Assembly (NCBI RefSeq): GCF_001205715.1
Contig: NZ_AQQZ01000001.1
Location: forward strand, 434,001-498,000
Length of the DNA stretch: 64,000 bases
Direction of reading: 5' to 3'
Source of the DNA: Pseudaestuariivita atlantica
GTDB taxonomy: Bacteria > Pseudomonadota > Alphaproteobacteria > Rhodobacterales > Rhodobacteraceae
Part shown: positions 53,402 through 61,265 of the stretch, piece after piece
Layout: the number at the start of each line of letters is the position of its first letter
How positions within the stretch are numbered: the first letter of the stretch is position 1
Made by a program: the position numbers and the translations under genes
Notes under the pieces: model-generated
Database searches by the model: none
The model's input: the letters and a program-made list of their open reading frames with translations, nothing else
What the model was told of the DNA's origin: nothing

Positions 53402-54775
53402 TTACAACCTCGGGCGTTTCAGCGGGTTCAGCGCGCTGATCTCGCGCAGCTTGGACCGCACCGCCCATTCCGGGCCGAACCCGTAACGTGCCCAGCCCAG
53501 ACTGTCCATACGGATCCTCTGCGCCTCGGACGCGCGGCCTTCAAGGTCCAGCGCCTCGGCCTGCAGCATCATCAGCGTCGCCAGAAGGGCGGCGTTTTCA
53601 TGCCGCGCTGCGATCTGGATCGACGGCCCCAGCATTTCCAGCGCGGTGCGCGGCTCGTTGGACGAGATCGCGAAGGCGGCGAGTTGCGAGGTGACATAGG
53701 CGCGGTGCAGCGAGGTGTCGTTCGACCGCGCGTAGTACGCATTGGCCTTGCGGAACTCGGCCTCGGCAGCCTTGGGGTCGGACAGCTGGTTCAGGCGGCC
53801 CATCGCATAATGCGAGAAGGCGCGGCGGTGATCCTGCCACCCCATCGCGGCCGCGATCTGCAACGCCTCGGCCGCGGCGCGGCGGCGCTGCGCCGATTTC
53901 GCACCGGGGCCAAGCGCTGTCTGCACCGCCTCGATCCACAGGCGCGGCGTGCGTTCCAGCCGGTGCGAGGGACGGTTCGCGCCCTGCGGATTGATGCGGG
54001 CGAGGATGTCGCGGATCTTCAGCGCCGCCTCGCGCCGGGTCATGCCGTTGCGCAGCGCCGGGTCGTAATAGGCGCGCAGGATCAGCATGTCGAACCCGGT
54101 CAGAACCGTGTGCACGTTGTCGTCGTTGAAGACCGAATCCGGCAGGCGGTAGAGGTCGTTGAGCGGCCCCAGCGCCTGCGCCAGTTCCTCGTGCAGGCAG
54201 TCGCGCACCTCTTGCGGCGGCGCGTCATTGGGCACGAAGATCGCGATCTTCTCGCGCTTGCGCAGGCGCAGCCAGTTGACGGCAGGCGACCGGCGGGCGC
54301 GGCGATACTCGGCAAGGCTCGATACGTTCGGCACCACGAAACAGGCGGCCATCGGCAGGGCGCGGCGGATATCGGCGCGCGACACGCTTTCGATGGTGAC
54401 GTTGGCGGGGCCCGTGGCGGTCTGGCTGATGTCGATCCGCGCCTCGGCCCGCAGACGGTGCAGCAGGCGGTTCAGGTCCGATTGCAGGTTCGAGGACGGC
54501 GCGCCGGTGACGCGCACGGTGATCGGTCCCTCGAACCGGGTAAAGACGGGGATGTCGCGGCCCGATTCCAGCTTGAAGCTGAGTTCGAGGAAATCGCGGG
54601 CGATATCGGTGTTCGACCGCTGTGCCGGGACGGGGCGCGGCACCGCGAAGGTCTTGATCGGGGGCAGGCCCGTCGCGGTTGTGGCCGCGCGGGAGGGAAC
54701 CTCTGCCGGGGTCACGGGCATACATGCGCCCAGCAGCAGGTAGAGTGGCAGGATGAAACGACGGTACTGACGCAT
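53402..54775 (-). CDS. DUF2927 lipoprotein
   Basis: A 457-residue envelope lipoprotein: lipobox LLLGAC near residue 18, then a DUF2927 domain whose core is DCLHEELAQALGPLNDL near 192, and a C-terminal helical repeat region (TPR-like, residues 290-430). The HEELAQ segment resembles a degenerate metallopeptidase helix (HExxx), so a protease ancestry is possible. It follows directly after the GNAT gene, so both are in one unit. Confidence 0.75.
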   Translation of the reverse strand: MRQYRRFILPLYLLLGACMPVTPAEVPSRAATTATGLPPIKTFAVPRPVPAQRSNTDIARDFLELSFKLESGRDIPVFTRFEGPITVRVTGAPSSNLQSDLNRLLHRLRAEARIDISQTATGPANVTIESVSRADIRRALPMAACFVVPNVSSLAEYRRARRSPAVNWLRLRKREKIAIFVPNDAPPQEVRDCLHEELAQALGPLNDLYRLPDSVFNDDNVHTVLTGFDMLILRAYYDPALRNGMTRREAALKIRDILARINPQGANRPSHRLERTPRLWIEAVQTALGPGAKSAQRRRAAAEALQIAAAMGWQDHRRAFSHYAMGRLNQLSDPKAAEAEFRKANAYYARSNDTSLHRAYVTSQLAAFAISSNEPRTALEMLGPSIQIAARHENAALLATLMMLQAEALDLEGRASEAQRIRMDSLGWARYGFGPEWAVRSKLREISALNPLKRPRL

Positions 54776-55231
54776 TCAGGCCCTCTGGTACTTTATGAAC
54801 GGCGACAGCCGACCGATGCGGTCGTAAAGCTGGCGCGCGGTTTCGTTGAAGTCCTGAGTAAGCCAGTAGACGGACGGGGCGCGGTGGGTGTCGGCGGCGG
54901 CATAGACCGCCTCGATCAAGGCGCGGCCGGCGCCGGTGCCGCGTGCTTCGGGGGCGACGTACAGATCCTGAAGATAACAGACCTCTTCGATCTTCCACGC
55001 ATGGCGATGGAAGAGATAGTGAACAAGTCCAATGACTTGGCCATCCACCTCGTACACCAGTGCGTTGAAGTCGCGGGGGTCCGATCCCAGGAGCCGATCG
55101 AAGGTGCTGTCATACACGGGCGCGTCCACCGCGCTTTCATAGAAAGCCAGGTAATCGGTCCAAAGCCGCGCCCAGACGTCCCGGTCCTCCCGGGTCAGGG
55201 CGCGCACTCTCCCAGTGCGTTCAGCGGTCAT
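54776..55231 (-). CDS. GNAT family N-acetyltransferase
   Basis: A 151-residue acetyltransferase. The acetyl-CoA loop reads DLYVAPEARGTGAGRALIEA near residues 87-105, with the conserved V-x-P-x-x-R-G-x-G-x-G/A pattern, and the last strand is YWLTQDFNETARQLYDRIG. The target could be a small amine or a protein; the sequence resembles spermidine/diamine acetyltransferases. It immediately precedes the DUF2927 lipoprotein. Confidence 0.87.
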   Translation of the reverse strand: MTAERTGRVRALTREDRDVWARLWTDYLAFYESAVDAPVYDSTFDRLLGSDPRDFNALVYEVDGQVIGLVHYLFHRHAWKIEEVCYLQDLYVAPEARGTGAGRALIEAVYAAADTHRAPSVYWLTQDFNETARQLYDRIGRLSPFIKYQRA

Positions 55232-55453
55232 TTGCCTGCCATCTGCTCGTTATCAGGTGCCGCCCGTTTTCGGGTTCGACCCTGTTTTATTTGCGAGGAC
55301 TATAGGGCATTTTTGCGGTTTCGTAACCAATGCCGCGCACAACCGCGAAACTGTTGCGTTTTCGCAAGTTTTCTCGCGCAGGTTGACGTGCTGGGGCGGC
55401 CCACGGAAAGGCACGCGCCTCATGGGCGCCACATTCCATGGCGGCGTTCGGCT

Positions 55454-56293
55454 TTAGCGGCCCGACCGCGCCATGAAAGCAAGCCGCTCGAACAGGTGCA
55501 CGTCCTGTTCGTTCTTCAACAGCGCGCCGTGCAGGCGGGGCAGGGCGTTCGCGCCCGAGCGTTTGAGGTCCTCGGGTGCCAGATCCTCGGCCAGAAGCAG
55601 CTTCAGCCAGTCGAGCACCTCCGAGGTCGACGGCTTCTTCTTCAGCCCCGGCGTGTCGCGCACCTCGTAAAACTGCGTCAGCGCGGTGTTCAACAGGTCC
55701 GACTTGATGCCGGGGTGATGCACCTCGACGATCTTGCGCATCGTTTCGGTGTCGGGGAACTGGATGTAGTGGAAGAAGCAGCGGCGCAGGAAGGCGTCGG
55801 GCAACTCCTTTTCGTTGTTCGACGTGATGATGACGATGGGCCGCACCTTGGCGCGCACCGTCTCCCCTGTCTCGTAGACGTGGAACTCCATCCGGTCGAG
55901 CTCCTGCAACAGGTCGTTCGGAAACTCGATATCGGCCTTGTCGATCTCGTCGATCAGCAGCACCACGCGCTCATCGGCATCAAAGGCCTGCCACAGCTTG
56001 CCGCGGCGGATGTAATTCGACACGTCCTGCACCTTGGCATCGCCCAGCTGGCTGTCGCGCAGGCGGCTGACGGCGTCGTATTCGTAAAGACCCTGCTGCG
56101 CCTTGGTGGTGGACTTGATGTTCCACTCGATCATCTTCAGGCCCAGCCCCTCGGCCACCTGGCGGGCCAGTTCGGTCTTGCCGGTGCCCGGCTCTCCCTT
56201 GACCAGAAGCGGCCGTTCCAGCGTGACGGCGGCATTGACGGCAATGGTCAGGTCGTCGGTCGCAACATAGGCCTTGGTGCCTTCGAACTTCAT
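55454..56293 (-). CDS. MoxR family AAA+ ATPase
   Basis: A 279-residue MoxR-type ATPase: Walker A GEPGTGKTELA near residue 34, Walker B VVLLIDEIDKAD near 100, sensor ITSNNEKELPDAFLRRC near 146. MoxR proteins act with VWA-domain partners as chaperones for metal-enzyme assembly; the CoxE-like VWA gene is downstream on the same strand, separated by three genes. ATG 56293 has GGGGG upstream at suitable spacing; ATG 56299 is an alternative. Confidence 0.92.
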   Translation of the reverse strand: MKFEGTKAYVATDDLTIAVNAAVTLERPLLVKGEPGTGKTELARQVAEGLGLKMIEWNIKSTTKAQQGLYEYDAVSRLRDSQLGDAKVQDVSNYIRRGKLWQAFDADERVVLLIDEIDKADIEFPNDLLQELDRMEFHVYETGETVRAKVRPIVIITSNNEKELPDAFLRRCFFHYIQFPDTETMRKIVEVHHPGIKSDLLNTALTQFYEVRDTPGLKKKPSTSEVLDWLKLLLAEDLAPEDLKRSGANALPRLHGALLKNEQDVHLFERLAFMARSGR

Positions 56294-56484
56294 CGCCATG
56301 TCCCCCGCAGGTCTCCAATTCGTGATGCGCCCGTGCGCGCCCCGCGCTCTGTGCCAGTGCGAATTGCTAGTGACAAGGGGCAGACTGTCCGGTAGGGAGG
56401 CGCCACGAGCAAGGGGACCCATGCCAAGTCCCTTGGAACAAGACCAGAATCGATGCTGTGACGACGCTGGACAAGGATACAACA

Positions 56485-56907
56485 ATGAAGGCAGAAACGT
56501 TCCTTCCCGAGGATTACCGCCCGGCCGAGGACGAGCCGTTCATGAACGAACGCCAGGTGGAGTATTTCCGTCGGAAACTGCTCGCATGGAAAGCCGATCT
56601 GATGGATGAAAGCCGGGACACGATCCAGGGCCTTCAGGACGGCACCCGCAACATTCCCGACGTGGCCGACCGCGCCAGCGAAGAGACCGACCGCGCGCTG
56701 GAACTGCGCACCCGCGACCGCCAGCGCAAGCTGGTCGCCAAGATCGACGCCGCCCTGCGCCGCATCGACGAGGGCGAGTACGGGTATTGCGAGGTGACGG
56801 GTGAGCCGATCTCGCTGAAACGCCTCGATGCGCGCCCGATCGCCACGATGAGCCTCGAAGCGCAAGAGCGTCACGAGCGGCGCGAAAAGGTCCACCGCGA
56901 CGACTGA
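56485..56907 (+). CDS. dksA: RNA polymerase-binding factor DksA with reduced zinc finger
   Basis: DksA enters the secondary channel of RNA polymerase and works with ppGpp. The 140-residue protein keeps the coiled coil and its tip motif DVADRA near residue 57, essential for activity. The C4 zinc finger is degenerate: only one cysteine remains (YGYCEVTGEPISL). R. sphaeroides RSP_2654 shows the same, so this is a lineage form rather than a defect. AAGGA is 9 bases before ATG 56485. Confidence 0.92.
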   Translation: MKAETFLPEDYRPAEDEPFMNERQVEYFRRKLLAWKADLMDESRDTIQGLQDGTRNIPDVADRASEETDRALELRTRDRQRKLVAKIDAALRRIDEGEYGYCEVTGEPISLKRLDARPIATMSLEAQERHERREKVHRDD

Positions 56908-56927
56908 TCGTCCGGTACCGTGATCCG

Positions 56928-56952
56928 AAAGGCCCCCGCGCGGGGCCTTTTT
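56928..56952. terminator. Bidirectional terminator between dksA and xthA
   Basis: AAAGGCCCC (56928-56936) pairs with GGGGCCTTT (56942-56950), followed by TT on the plus side and, read from the other strand, flanked by A-runs that give T residues after the stem. It lies between two convergent genes and probably serves both. Confidence 0.85.
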
Positions 56953-56961
56953 CATGTCTGC

Positions 56962-57741
56962 CTAGATGTCCAGTTCCACCCAGACGGGCACGTGGTCCGA
57001 CGGCTTTTCCTTGCCGCGGATATAGGCGTCGATCTTGCAGTCTTTCAGAAGGTCCGCCGCCTCGGGCGACAGCAGCACGTGGTCGATCCGGATGCCGTTG
57101 TCGCGCTGCCACGCGCCGGCCTGGTAATCCCAGAACGAATAATGCCCCGGCCCGTACGTGCGGGCGCGGAAGGCATCGGTGAAGCCAAGGTTCACGATCC
57201 GGCGGAACGCGGTGCGGCTTTCGGGGCGAAACAGCGCGTCGTCGCGCCACGCATCCGGCGTCTTGGCATCCTCGGCCTGCGGGATGATGTTGAAATCGCC
57301 CGTCATCAGCGCCGGTTCCTCTGACTTCAGCAGGTCCTGTGCCCGCGCGTGCAACCGCTCCATCCAGGCCAGCTTGTAATCGTATTTCGGGCCGGGCGCG
57401 GGGTTGCCGTTGGGCAGGTACATCCCGCAGATGCGCAAAGATGTCTTGCCCACCACGGTCGCCTCGATCCAGCGGGCCTGGTCGTCTTCGTCATCGCCGG
57501 GCAGGCCGCGCGTCACGTCCTCCAGCGGCAGTTTCGACAGGATCGCCACCCCGTTGAAGGATTTCTGGCCGTGGGTTTCGACGGCATAGCCGCGATCCTC
57601 GAACATCTCGCGCGGGAAGGCCTCGTCGACCGACTTGATCTCCTGCAACACCGCGACGTCGGGTTGCGCCTCGTCCAGCCACTCGGCCAGCGCCGGCGCG
57701 CGCGCCTTGATCCCGTTGATGTTGAAGGTTGCGAGTTTCAT
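56962..57741 (-). CDS. xthA: Exodeoxyribonuclease III
   Basis: ExoIII-type AP endonuclease for base excision repair. The 259-residue protein begins MKLATFNINGIKAR, has VLQEIK with the metal Glu at 34, MTGDFNIIPQAED near 146, and the C-terminal SDHVPVWVELDI with the catalytic Asp-His pair. No extra domains. Its 5' side faces the CtrA-box region, 117 bases from the first box. Confidence 0.95.
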   Translation of the reverse strand: MKLATFNINGIKARAPALAEWLDEAQPDVAVLQEIKSVDEAFPREMFEDRGYAVETHGQKSFNGVAILSKLPLEDVTRGLPGDDEDDQARWIEATVVGKTSLRICGMYLPNGNPAPGPKYDYKLAWMERLHARAQDLLKSEEPALMTGDFNIIPQAEDAKTPDAWRDDALFRPESRTAFRRIVNLGFTDAFRARTYGPGHYSFWDYQAGAWQRDNGIRIDHVLLSPEAADLLKDCKIDAYIRGKEKPSDHVPVWVELDI

Positions 57742-57857
57742 GGCGGCCCCTTTTCGATGCCCGATCTATCCCGCACACGGGCGATCAGGGCAAGAGCGCG
57801 CGGCACCTCCCCCCGAATCGCCACCCGATTCTGGCGAGTTGGGGCGTCTCGCAATGG

Positions 57858-57873
57858 TTAACAAAACGTTAAC
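57858..57873. promoter_or_regulatory. CtrA box 1
   Basis: TTAACAAAACGTTAAC matches the CtrA consensus TTAA-N7-TTAAC exactly. It lies 242 bases upstream of the repeat-protein start and 116 upstream of xthA. Confidence 0.75.
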
Positions 57874-57909
57874 GATTCGAACGGTGGGGCCGCACCGATC
57901 CTAATTATT

Positions 57910-58013
57910 AACCGGATGTGGATAAGAAAATTTCTTCACACACGTGAAAGCTGAACCCGCCGGATTCTCAACCGCATGTGGGGTGTTTTAACTGTCTGAA
58001 ACCATGTGGAAAA
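57910..58013. promoter_or_regulatory. DnaA-like boxes in three ATGTGG direct repeats
   Basis: AACCGGATGTGG (57910-57921), AACCGCATGTGG (57970-57981) and AAACCATGTGG (57999-58009) are direct repeats at intervals of 60 and 28 bases. The first continues into TGTGGATAA (57917-57925), a perfect DnaA box in reverse; the third into TGTGGAAAA (58005-58013), a near match. Confidence 0.55.
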
Positions 58014-58018
58014 CTACC

Positions 58019-58034
58019 TTAACAAGAAATTAAC
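58019..58034. promoter_or_regulatory. CtrA box 2
   Basis: TTAACAAGAAATTAAC again matches TTAA-N7-TTAAC exactly. It lies 81 bases upstream of the repeat-protein start, in a position to control its promoter. Confidence 0.8.
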
Positions 58035-58114
58035 ATTTGTAATTCAATCGGGCCGTGCAAGCCTTTCCGACGTTAGCACACACGCACTCAAGTCCACTTC
58101 TGGGAGGCTCTCGA

Positions 58115-58789
58115 ATGGCACAGCTTAAGACAACCACCGTCCGTGAAGAAATCGTTACCACCGGCGCAGATGCGCTCTCTGGCGACGGGGTCGACCTGTT
58201 CACGACAAGCATGGTTTCGGCAGACGCGACGCTGCATGGCGGCGCGCAAACGGCGCTTTTCACCACCTCGATGGTGTCCGGCACCGACGCCGCCGCAGGT
58301 GACGCGACCGAAGCGTTCACCACCTCGATGATCTCGGGCACCGATGCAGGCGCCGGCGAAGGCGCACAGCTTTTCACCACGTCGATGATCTCCGGCACCG
58401 ACGCCGCCGCAGGTGAAGCGACCGAAGCGTTCACCACGTCGATGATCTCCGGTTCCGACGCCGCAGCGGGCGAAGCGACCGAGGCGTTCACCACGTCGAT
58501 GATCTCGGGCTCGGACGCGGCAGCAGGTGAAGCGACCGAGGCGTTCACCACGTCGATGATCTCCGGTTCCGACGCCGCTGCGGGCGAAGCGACCGAGGCG
58601 TTCACCACGTCGATGGTCTCGGGTTCGGACGCCGCCGCGGGCGAAGCGACCGAGGCGTTCACCACGTCGATGGTGTCCGGCACGGATGCAGGTGCGGGTG
58701 AAGGCGCGCAGCTGTTCACCACCTCGATGGTGTCGGGTTCCGATGCCGAGGCCGGTGACGCGACCGAGGCCTTCACGACCTCGATGTAA
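58115..58789 (+). CDS. 19-residue tandem-repeat protein of unknown function
   Basis: A 224-residue protein: about 28 leader residues, then ten copies of a 19-residue unit (consensus FTTSMISGSDAAAGEATEA) and a final FTTSM at the very C-terminus. The 57-bp DNA units are highly similar, so recent expansion is likely. There is no signal peptide, cysteine or basic residue in the repeats; they are acidic and rich in Thr, Ser, Ala and Gly. GGGAGG 7 bases before the ATG is a strong ribosome site, and two CtrA boxes lie upstream. A strong terminator follows. It may belong to a Rhodobacterales-restricted DUF family (possibly DUF6749). Roles that fit: modified multi-core peptide precursor, fibre or surface polymer, or scaffold; none is shown. 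Confidence 0.85.
   Translation: MAQLKTTTVREEIVTTGADALSGDGVDLFTTSMVSADATLHGGAQTALFTTSMVSGTDAAAGDATEAFTTSMISGTDAGAGEGAQLFTTSMISGTDAAAGEATEAFTTSMISGSDAAAGEATEAFTTSMISGSDAAAGEATEAFTTSMISGSDAAAGEATEAFTTSMVSGSDAAAGEATEAFTTSMVSGTDAGAGEGAQLFTTSMVSGSDAEAGDATEAFTTSM
58274..58774 (+). repeat. 57-bp tandem repeat array inside the repeat-protein gene
   Basis: Near-identical 57-bp units encode the 19-residue repeats. Units in the middle differ mainly at third codon positions, while units 3 and 9 carry a variant end (GAGEGAQL in place of AAGEATEA). The periodic variant suggests duplication of a larger block. Confidence 0.85.
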
Positions 58790-58805
58790 GCGCGCCTTGT
58801 GCTGG

Positions 58806-58836
58806 GGGTGTCCGGGTCACCGGACACCCTTTTTTT
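58806..58836 (+). terminator. Strong Rho-independent terminator after the repeat-protein gene
   Basis: GGGTGTCCGG (58806-58815) pairs perfectly with CCGGACACCC (58820-58829) over a 4-base loop and is followed by seven T residues. It makes the repeat-protein gene largely monocistronic, so the next gene must rely on read-through or its own promoter. Confidence 0.92.
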
Positions 58837-58869
58837 GTCCGACGTCCAGAATTTCCCGAGGAATCCGCC

Positions 58870-59967
58870 ATGTCCAACGTCGTTGCCGTCGATTTCAAAC
58901 CGCGCGCCACCACAGCCGATGACCGCGCCTGGCGCCTGTCGCACAGCTTCGCCCGTCACCGCCGGTTCGGCGAGGACGTGTTGTGGCTGAAGGAAAACGC
59001 CGAATTCCTCAACGTGCTGGAAACCGGGCCGCTCGACGTCTCAGACGATGCGCTTGAAGTCTATGACGATTTCTACGCGCGCGCGGCCGAACGCATGGCC
59101 TATTTCCCGCAATATTACCGCTTCTTCCTTGGCATGGTGCTGGACCTCGAAGCGCTGCGCGGCGGTGGAGAGACGGGTCTGCAACTGGCCGAGTTCGCGC
59201 GCGACCGCGATCTTGTCGCTGCCGAGTTGAGCGATCTGCAACGGGCCGAGGCGCGGCGCCTCATGCTGCGGCGCGGGATCGACCCGGTGAAGGATCCCGG
59301 CCTGACCGACAGGTTGATCGTCTTCGCCTCGCGGCCCGAAACCTTCGCGCTGCCGAACAAGAAGGCGGCGTATGAACTCACGCATATCGTCTTCTACCTG
59401 TCCGAATACGGACGACGCGCGCCGGACCTGCCCGACGCCGTGCGCCGCAGCCTTGAAAACGCGGGCACGCTCGCCGCGCTGGAAATGAATGCCGACCTGC
59501 TGTCGGAAATCTGCGTCGCGCTGCGGTTCGGCGGCTGGACGCCGCCCGCCGGGTGGGAGGATTGGCTGGCGCGCTTCGTGGCCGCGTCCCGCGTGCTGCC
59601 GCAGGACGGCACACCGGTGGCAGACGGCTATCACCCCTATCTGGTGACCCAGTGGCATGCCGGCCTGACCGGTGGCGCGCAGTTCGGTGGAGAGATCGGC
59701 GAAGGCGCGGTGGATTTCCTTGTTCCGGGCCCCTCCGTCCATGCCTTGCGCGAGGTGAGCCAGGCGCTGATGCACGATCCCGCCCGCACCGGCGACTGGG
59801 AGGTGATGCAGCGGCGGCTCGACGGGGCGCTCAGCCACGACGCGGGCCTGCACCTTGCGCATGTCGCTGAAACCTCTCCCGATTTCGCGGCCTTCTTCGA
59901 CGTGTTCGCGCGGGCCCTGCCTTGGGGTGCGGTGCCCAGCGGGCTCGACAGCGGGTTCGGCGCATGA
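58870..59967 (+). CDS. Conserved Rhodobacterales protein, DUF6902-like
   Basis: A 365-residue cytoplasmic protein without signal peptide or membrane segment. It is largely helical and rich in Glu, Arg and Trp, with YFPQYYRFFLGMVLDLEAL near residue 80 and KKAAYELTHIVFYLSEYGRR near 165; conserved His residues (ELTHIV, QWHAGL, HLAHV) might form an active or metal site. I associate it with DUF6902, without certainty. GAGGA precedes the start. It overlaps the DMT transporter gene by 4 bases and lies 80 bases after the repeat-protein gene, across a terminator. A role in handling the repeat protein is only a hypothesis. Confidence 0.65.
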   Translation: MSNVVAVDFKPRATTADDRAWRLSHSFARHRRFGEDVLWLKENAEFLNVLETGPLDVSDDALEVYDDFYARAAERMAYFPQYYRFFLGMVLDLEALRGGGETGLQLAEFARDRDLVAAELSDLQRAEARRLMLRRGIDPVKDPGLTDRLIVFASRPETFALPNKKAAYELTHIVFYLSEYGRRAPDLPDAVRRSLENAGTLAALEMNADLLSEICVALRFGGWTPPAGWEDWLARFVAASRVLPQDGTPVADGYHPYLVTQWHAGLTGGAQFGGEIGEGAVDFLVPGPSVHALREVSQALMHDPARTGDWEVMQRRLDGALSHDAGLHLAHVAETSPDFAAFFDVFARALPWGAVPSGLDSGFGA

Positions 59968-60863
59968 TCCGCGCCACCGCGACGCTGGGCGCGGTCCTGA
60001 TCGTCGCCTATACCGCCGTGATCGCCGGAGCGGACGCGATCACCAAGGCATTCGCGGCGGATTTCGCGCCGCCGCAGCTGTTCTTCTTCTCGGGCGCGAT
60101 CGTCGTTGCGCTGTCGGCCATCGGGGCGCGGGTGCCGGGCGTGCCCCTGGGCGGTGCGGGGCAGGGGCTCGCCACGTCCTGCCCGCGCGCGATGGCGCTG
60201 CGCGCGGGCTTCACCGTGCTCGCCTCGGTCGCATTCTTCTTCGCCTTCCGCCTTCTGCCCTTTGCCGAGGTCTTCATCTTCATCGGCCTGATCCCGCTTC
60301 TGGCCGCGTTGATGGCTGGGCCGATCCTGCAGGAAGAGGTGCGCTTGCCCGTCTGGATCGCGCTTCTGGCCGGGTTCATCGGCGTCTTGTGCCTGTTCCC
60401 CGACGGCGTCGCCGCCGTCACTTGGGGCCACGGGATCGCCTTTGCCGCCGCCACGCTTGGCACGGCCTCCATGGTGCTCGCACGCTATATCGGGCGGTAC
60501 GAGACGAACGCGCTGGCGCAGGTCTTCTACCCCAATGCCGCGCTGTGCCTCACGATGGGGCTGGCCCTGCCATTCGTCTGGCGCCCGATGGGGCCGGAGG
60601 ACGCCATCCTGATCGTGGCCTATGCGGTGCTTCTGTTCGTTGCGCGCTGGATGCTGGTCGTGGCCCTGCGCCACCTTGCCGCGCATGTCGCCACGCCGCT
60701 GATGAACCTGCAATTCGTCTGGATGACGCTTCTTGGCTCGGCCGTCTTCGGCGAGGTCACGGGCGTGCAGGTCTATGCCGGGGCGGCGGTGGTCGTGTCC
60801 TCGGGGCTTTACCTGCTCTGGGACCAGCTGATGCCGGAACGCGCGGCCCTCGCCCGCGGCTGA
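59964..60863 (+). CDS. DMT superfamily (EamA) transporter
   Basis: A 299-residue membrane protein of ten helices in two EamA halves (first half ends near ILQEEVRLPVW, second begins GIAFAAATLGTASMVL). Members export amino acids, nucleobases or other small metabolites. The start overlaps the DUF6902-like stop by 4 bases, so both are co-translated. Substrate is unknown; its pairing with the preceding gene hints at a common small product. The stop codon abuts the convergent erpA stop. Confidence 0.87.
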   Translation: MIRATATLGAVLIVAYTAVIAGADAITKAFAADFAPPQLFFFSGAIVVALSAIGARVPGVPLGGAGQGLATSCPRAMALRAGFTVLASVAFFFAFRLLPFAEVFIFIGLIPLLAALMAGPILQEEVRLPVWIALLAGFIGVLCLFPDGVAAVTWGHGIAFAAATLGTASMVLARYIGRYETNALAQVFYPNAALCLTMGLALPFVWRPMGPEDAILIVAYAVLLFVARWMLVVALRHLAAHVATPLMNLQFVWMTLLGSAVFGEVTGVQVYAGAAVVVSSGLYLLWDQLMPERAALARG

Positions 60864-61187
60864 TCAGATCGAGAAACTGGTGCCGCAGCCGCAAGAGGCC
60901 GTGGCATTGGGATTGTCGATCACGAACCGCGCCCCGATCAACTCGTCCGAGAAATCGATCACCGCACCCGCAAGGAAGGGCAGGGACACCGAATCCACCA
61001 CCACGACCTGCCCGTTGCCTTCCAGCTTCAGGTCATCCTCGCAGGGCGTATCGAGCCGGATGTCGTACTGGAACCCCGAACAGCCGCCGCCTTCGACGGC
61101 GACGCGCAGCGCCTGTCCTTGGTCGGCGGCGCCGATCTCGGCAAGGCGGTCGAACGCGCGGGGGGTGACGGATGGAGGCAATTGCAT
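60864..61187 (-). CDS. erpA: Iron-sulfur cluster insertion protein, HesB/IscA family
   Basis: A-type carrier that delivers Fe-S clusters to target proteins. The 107-residue protein has the three conserved cysteines: one in EGGGCSGFQY near residue 36 and two in ASCGCGTSFSI at the C-terminus. ErpA fits better than IscA by the VEGGGCSGFQY and ENPNATASCGCG-like NPNATASCGCG patterns, although paralogues cannot be excluded. ATG 61187 has AAGG upstream. It diverges from dgt. Confidence 0.87.
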   Translation of the reverse strand: MQLPPSVTPRAFDRLAEIGAADQGQALRVAVEGGGCSGFQYDIRLDTPCEDDLKLEGNGQVVVVDSVSLPFLAGAVIDFSDELIGARFVIDNPNATASCGCGTSFSI

Positions 61188-61265
61188 GGTCGCAACCTTG
61201 GTGTTCACGTGCGGACTTTCCTTATATAAGACCACCATAACGCGCCACAAGACGCGAGGCAGATC

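Larger units (their letters stand above)
57742..58114. other. AT-rich regulatory region between xthA and the repeat-protein gene
   Basis: A 373-base stretch with no coding region. It is much lower in GC than its surroundings and holds two CtrA boxes, DnaA-like boxes and three ATGTGG-containing direct repeats (listed separately). A long 5' untranslated segment of about 80 bases remains after the last box. Confidence 0.75.

Noticed and set aside
53390-56395. Plus-strand open frame of 1,001 codons across the DUF2927, GNAT and MoxR genes
   Set aside because: It runs antisense to three recognisable genes and through their intergenic gaps, so it is a composition effect.
57858-58034. Possible replication origin
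   Set aside because: Only one perfect and one near DnaA box, no partition or initiation genes and no 13-mer-type cluster. A regulated promoter explains the data better.
58274-58774. Possible CRISPR array
   Set aside because: The 57-bp units are contiguous, in frame and coding, without unique spacers and without cas genes.
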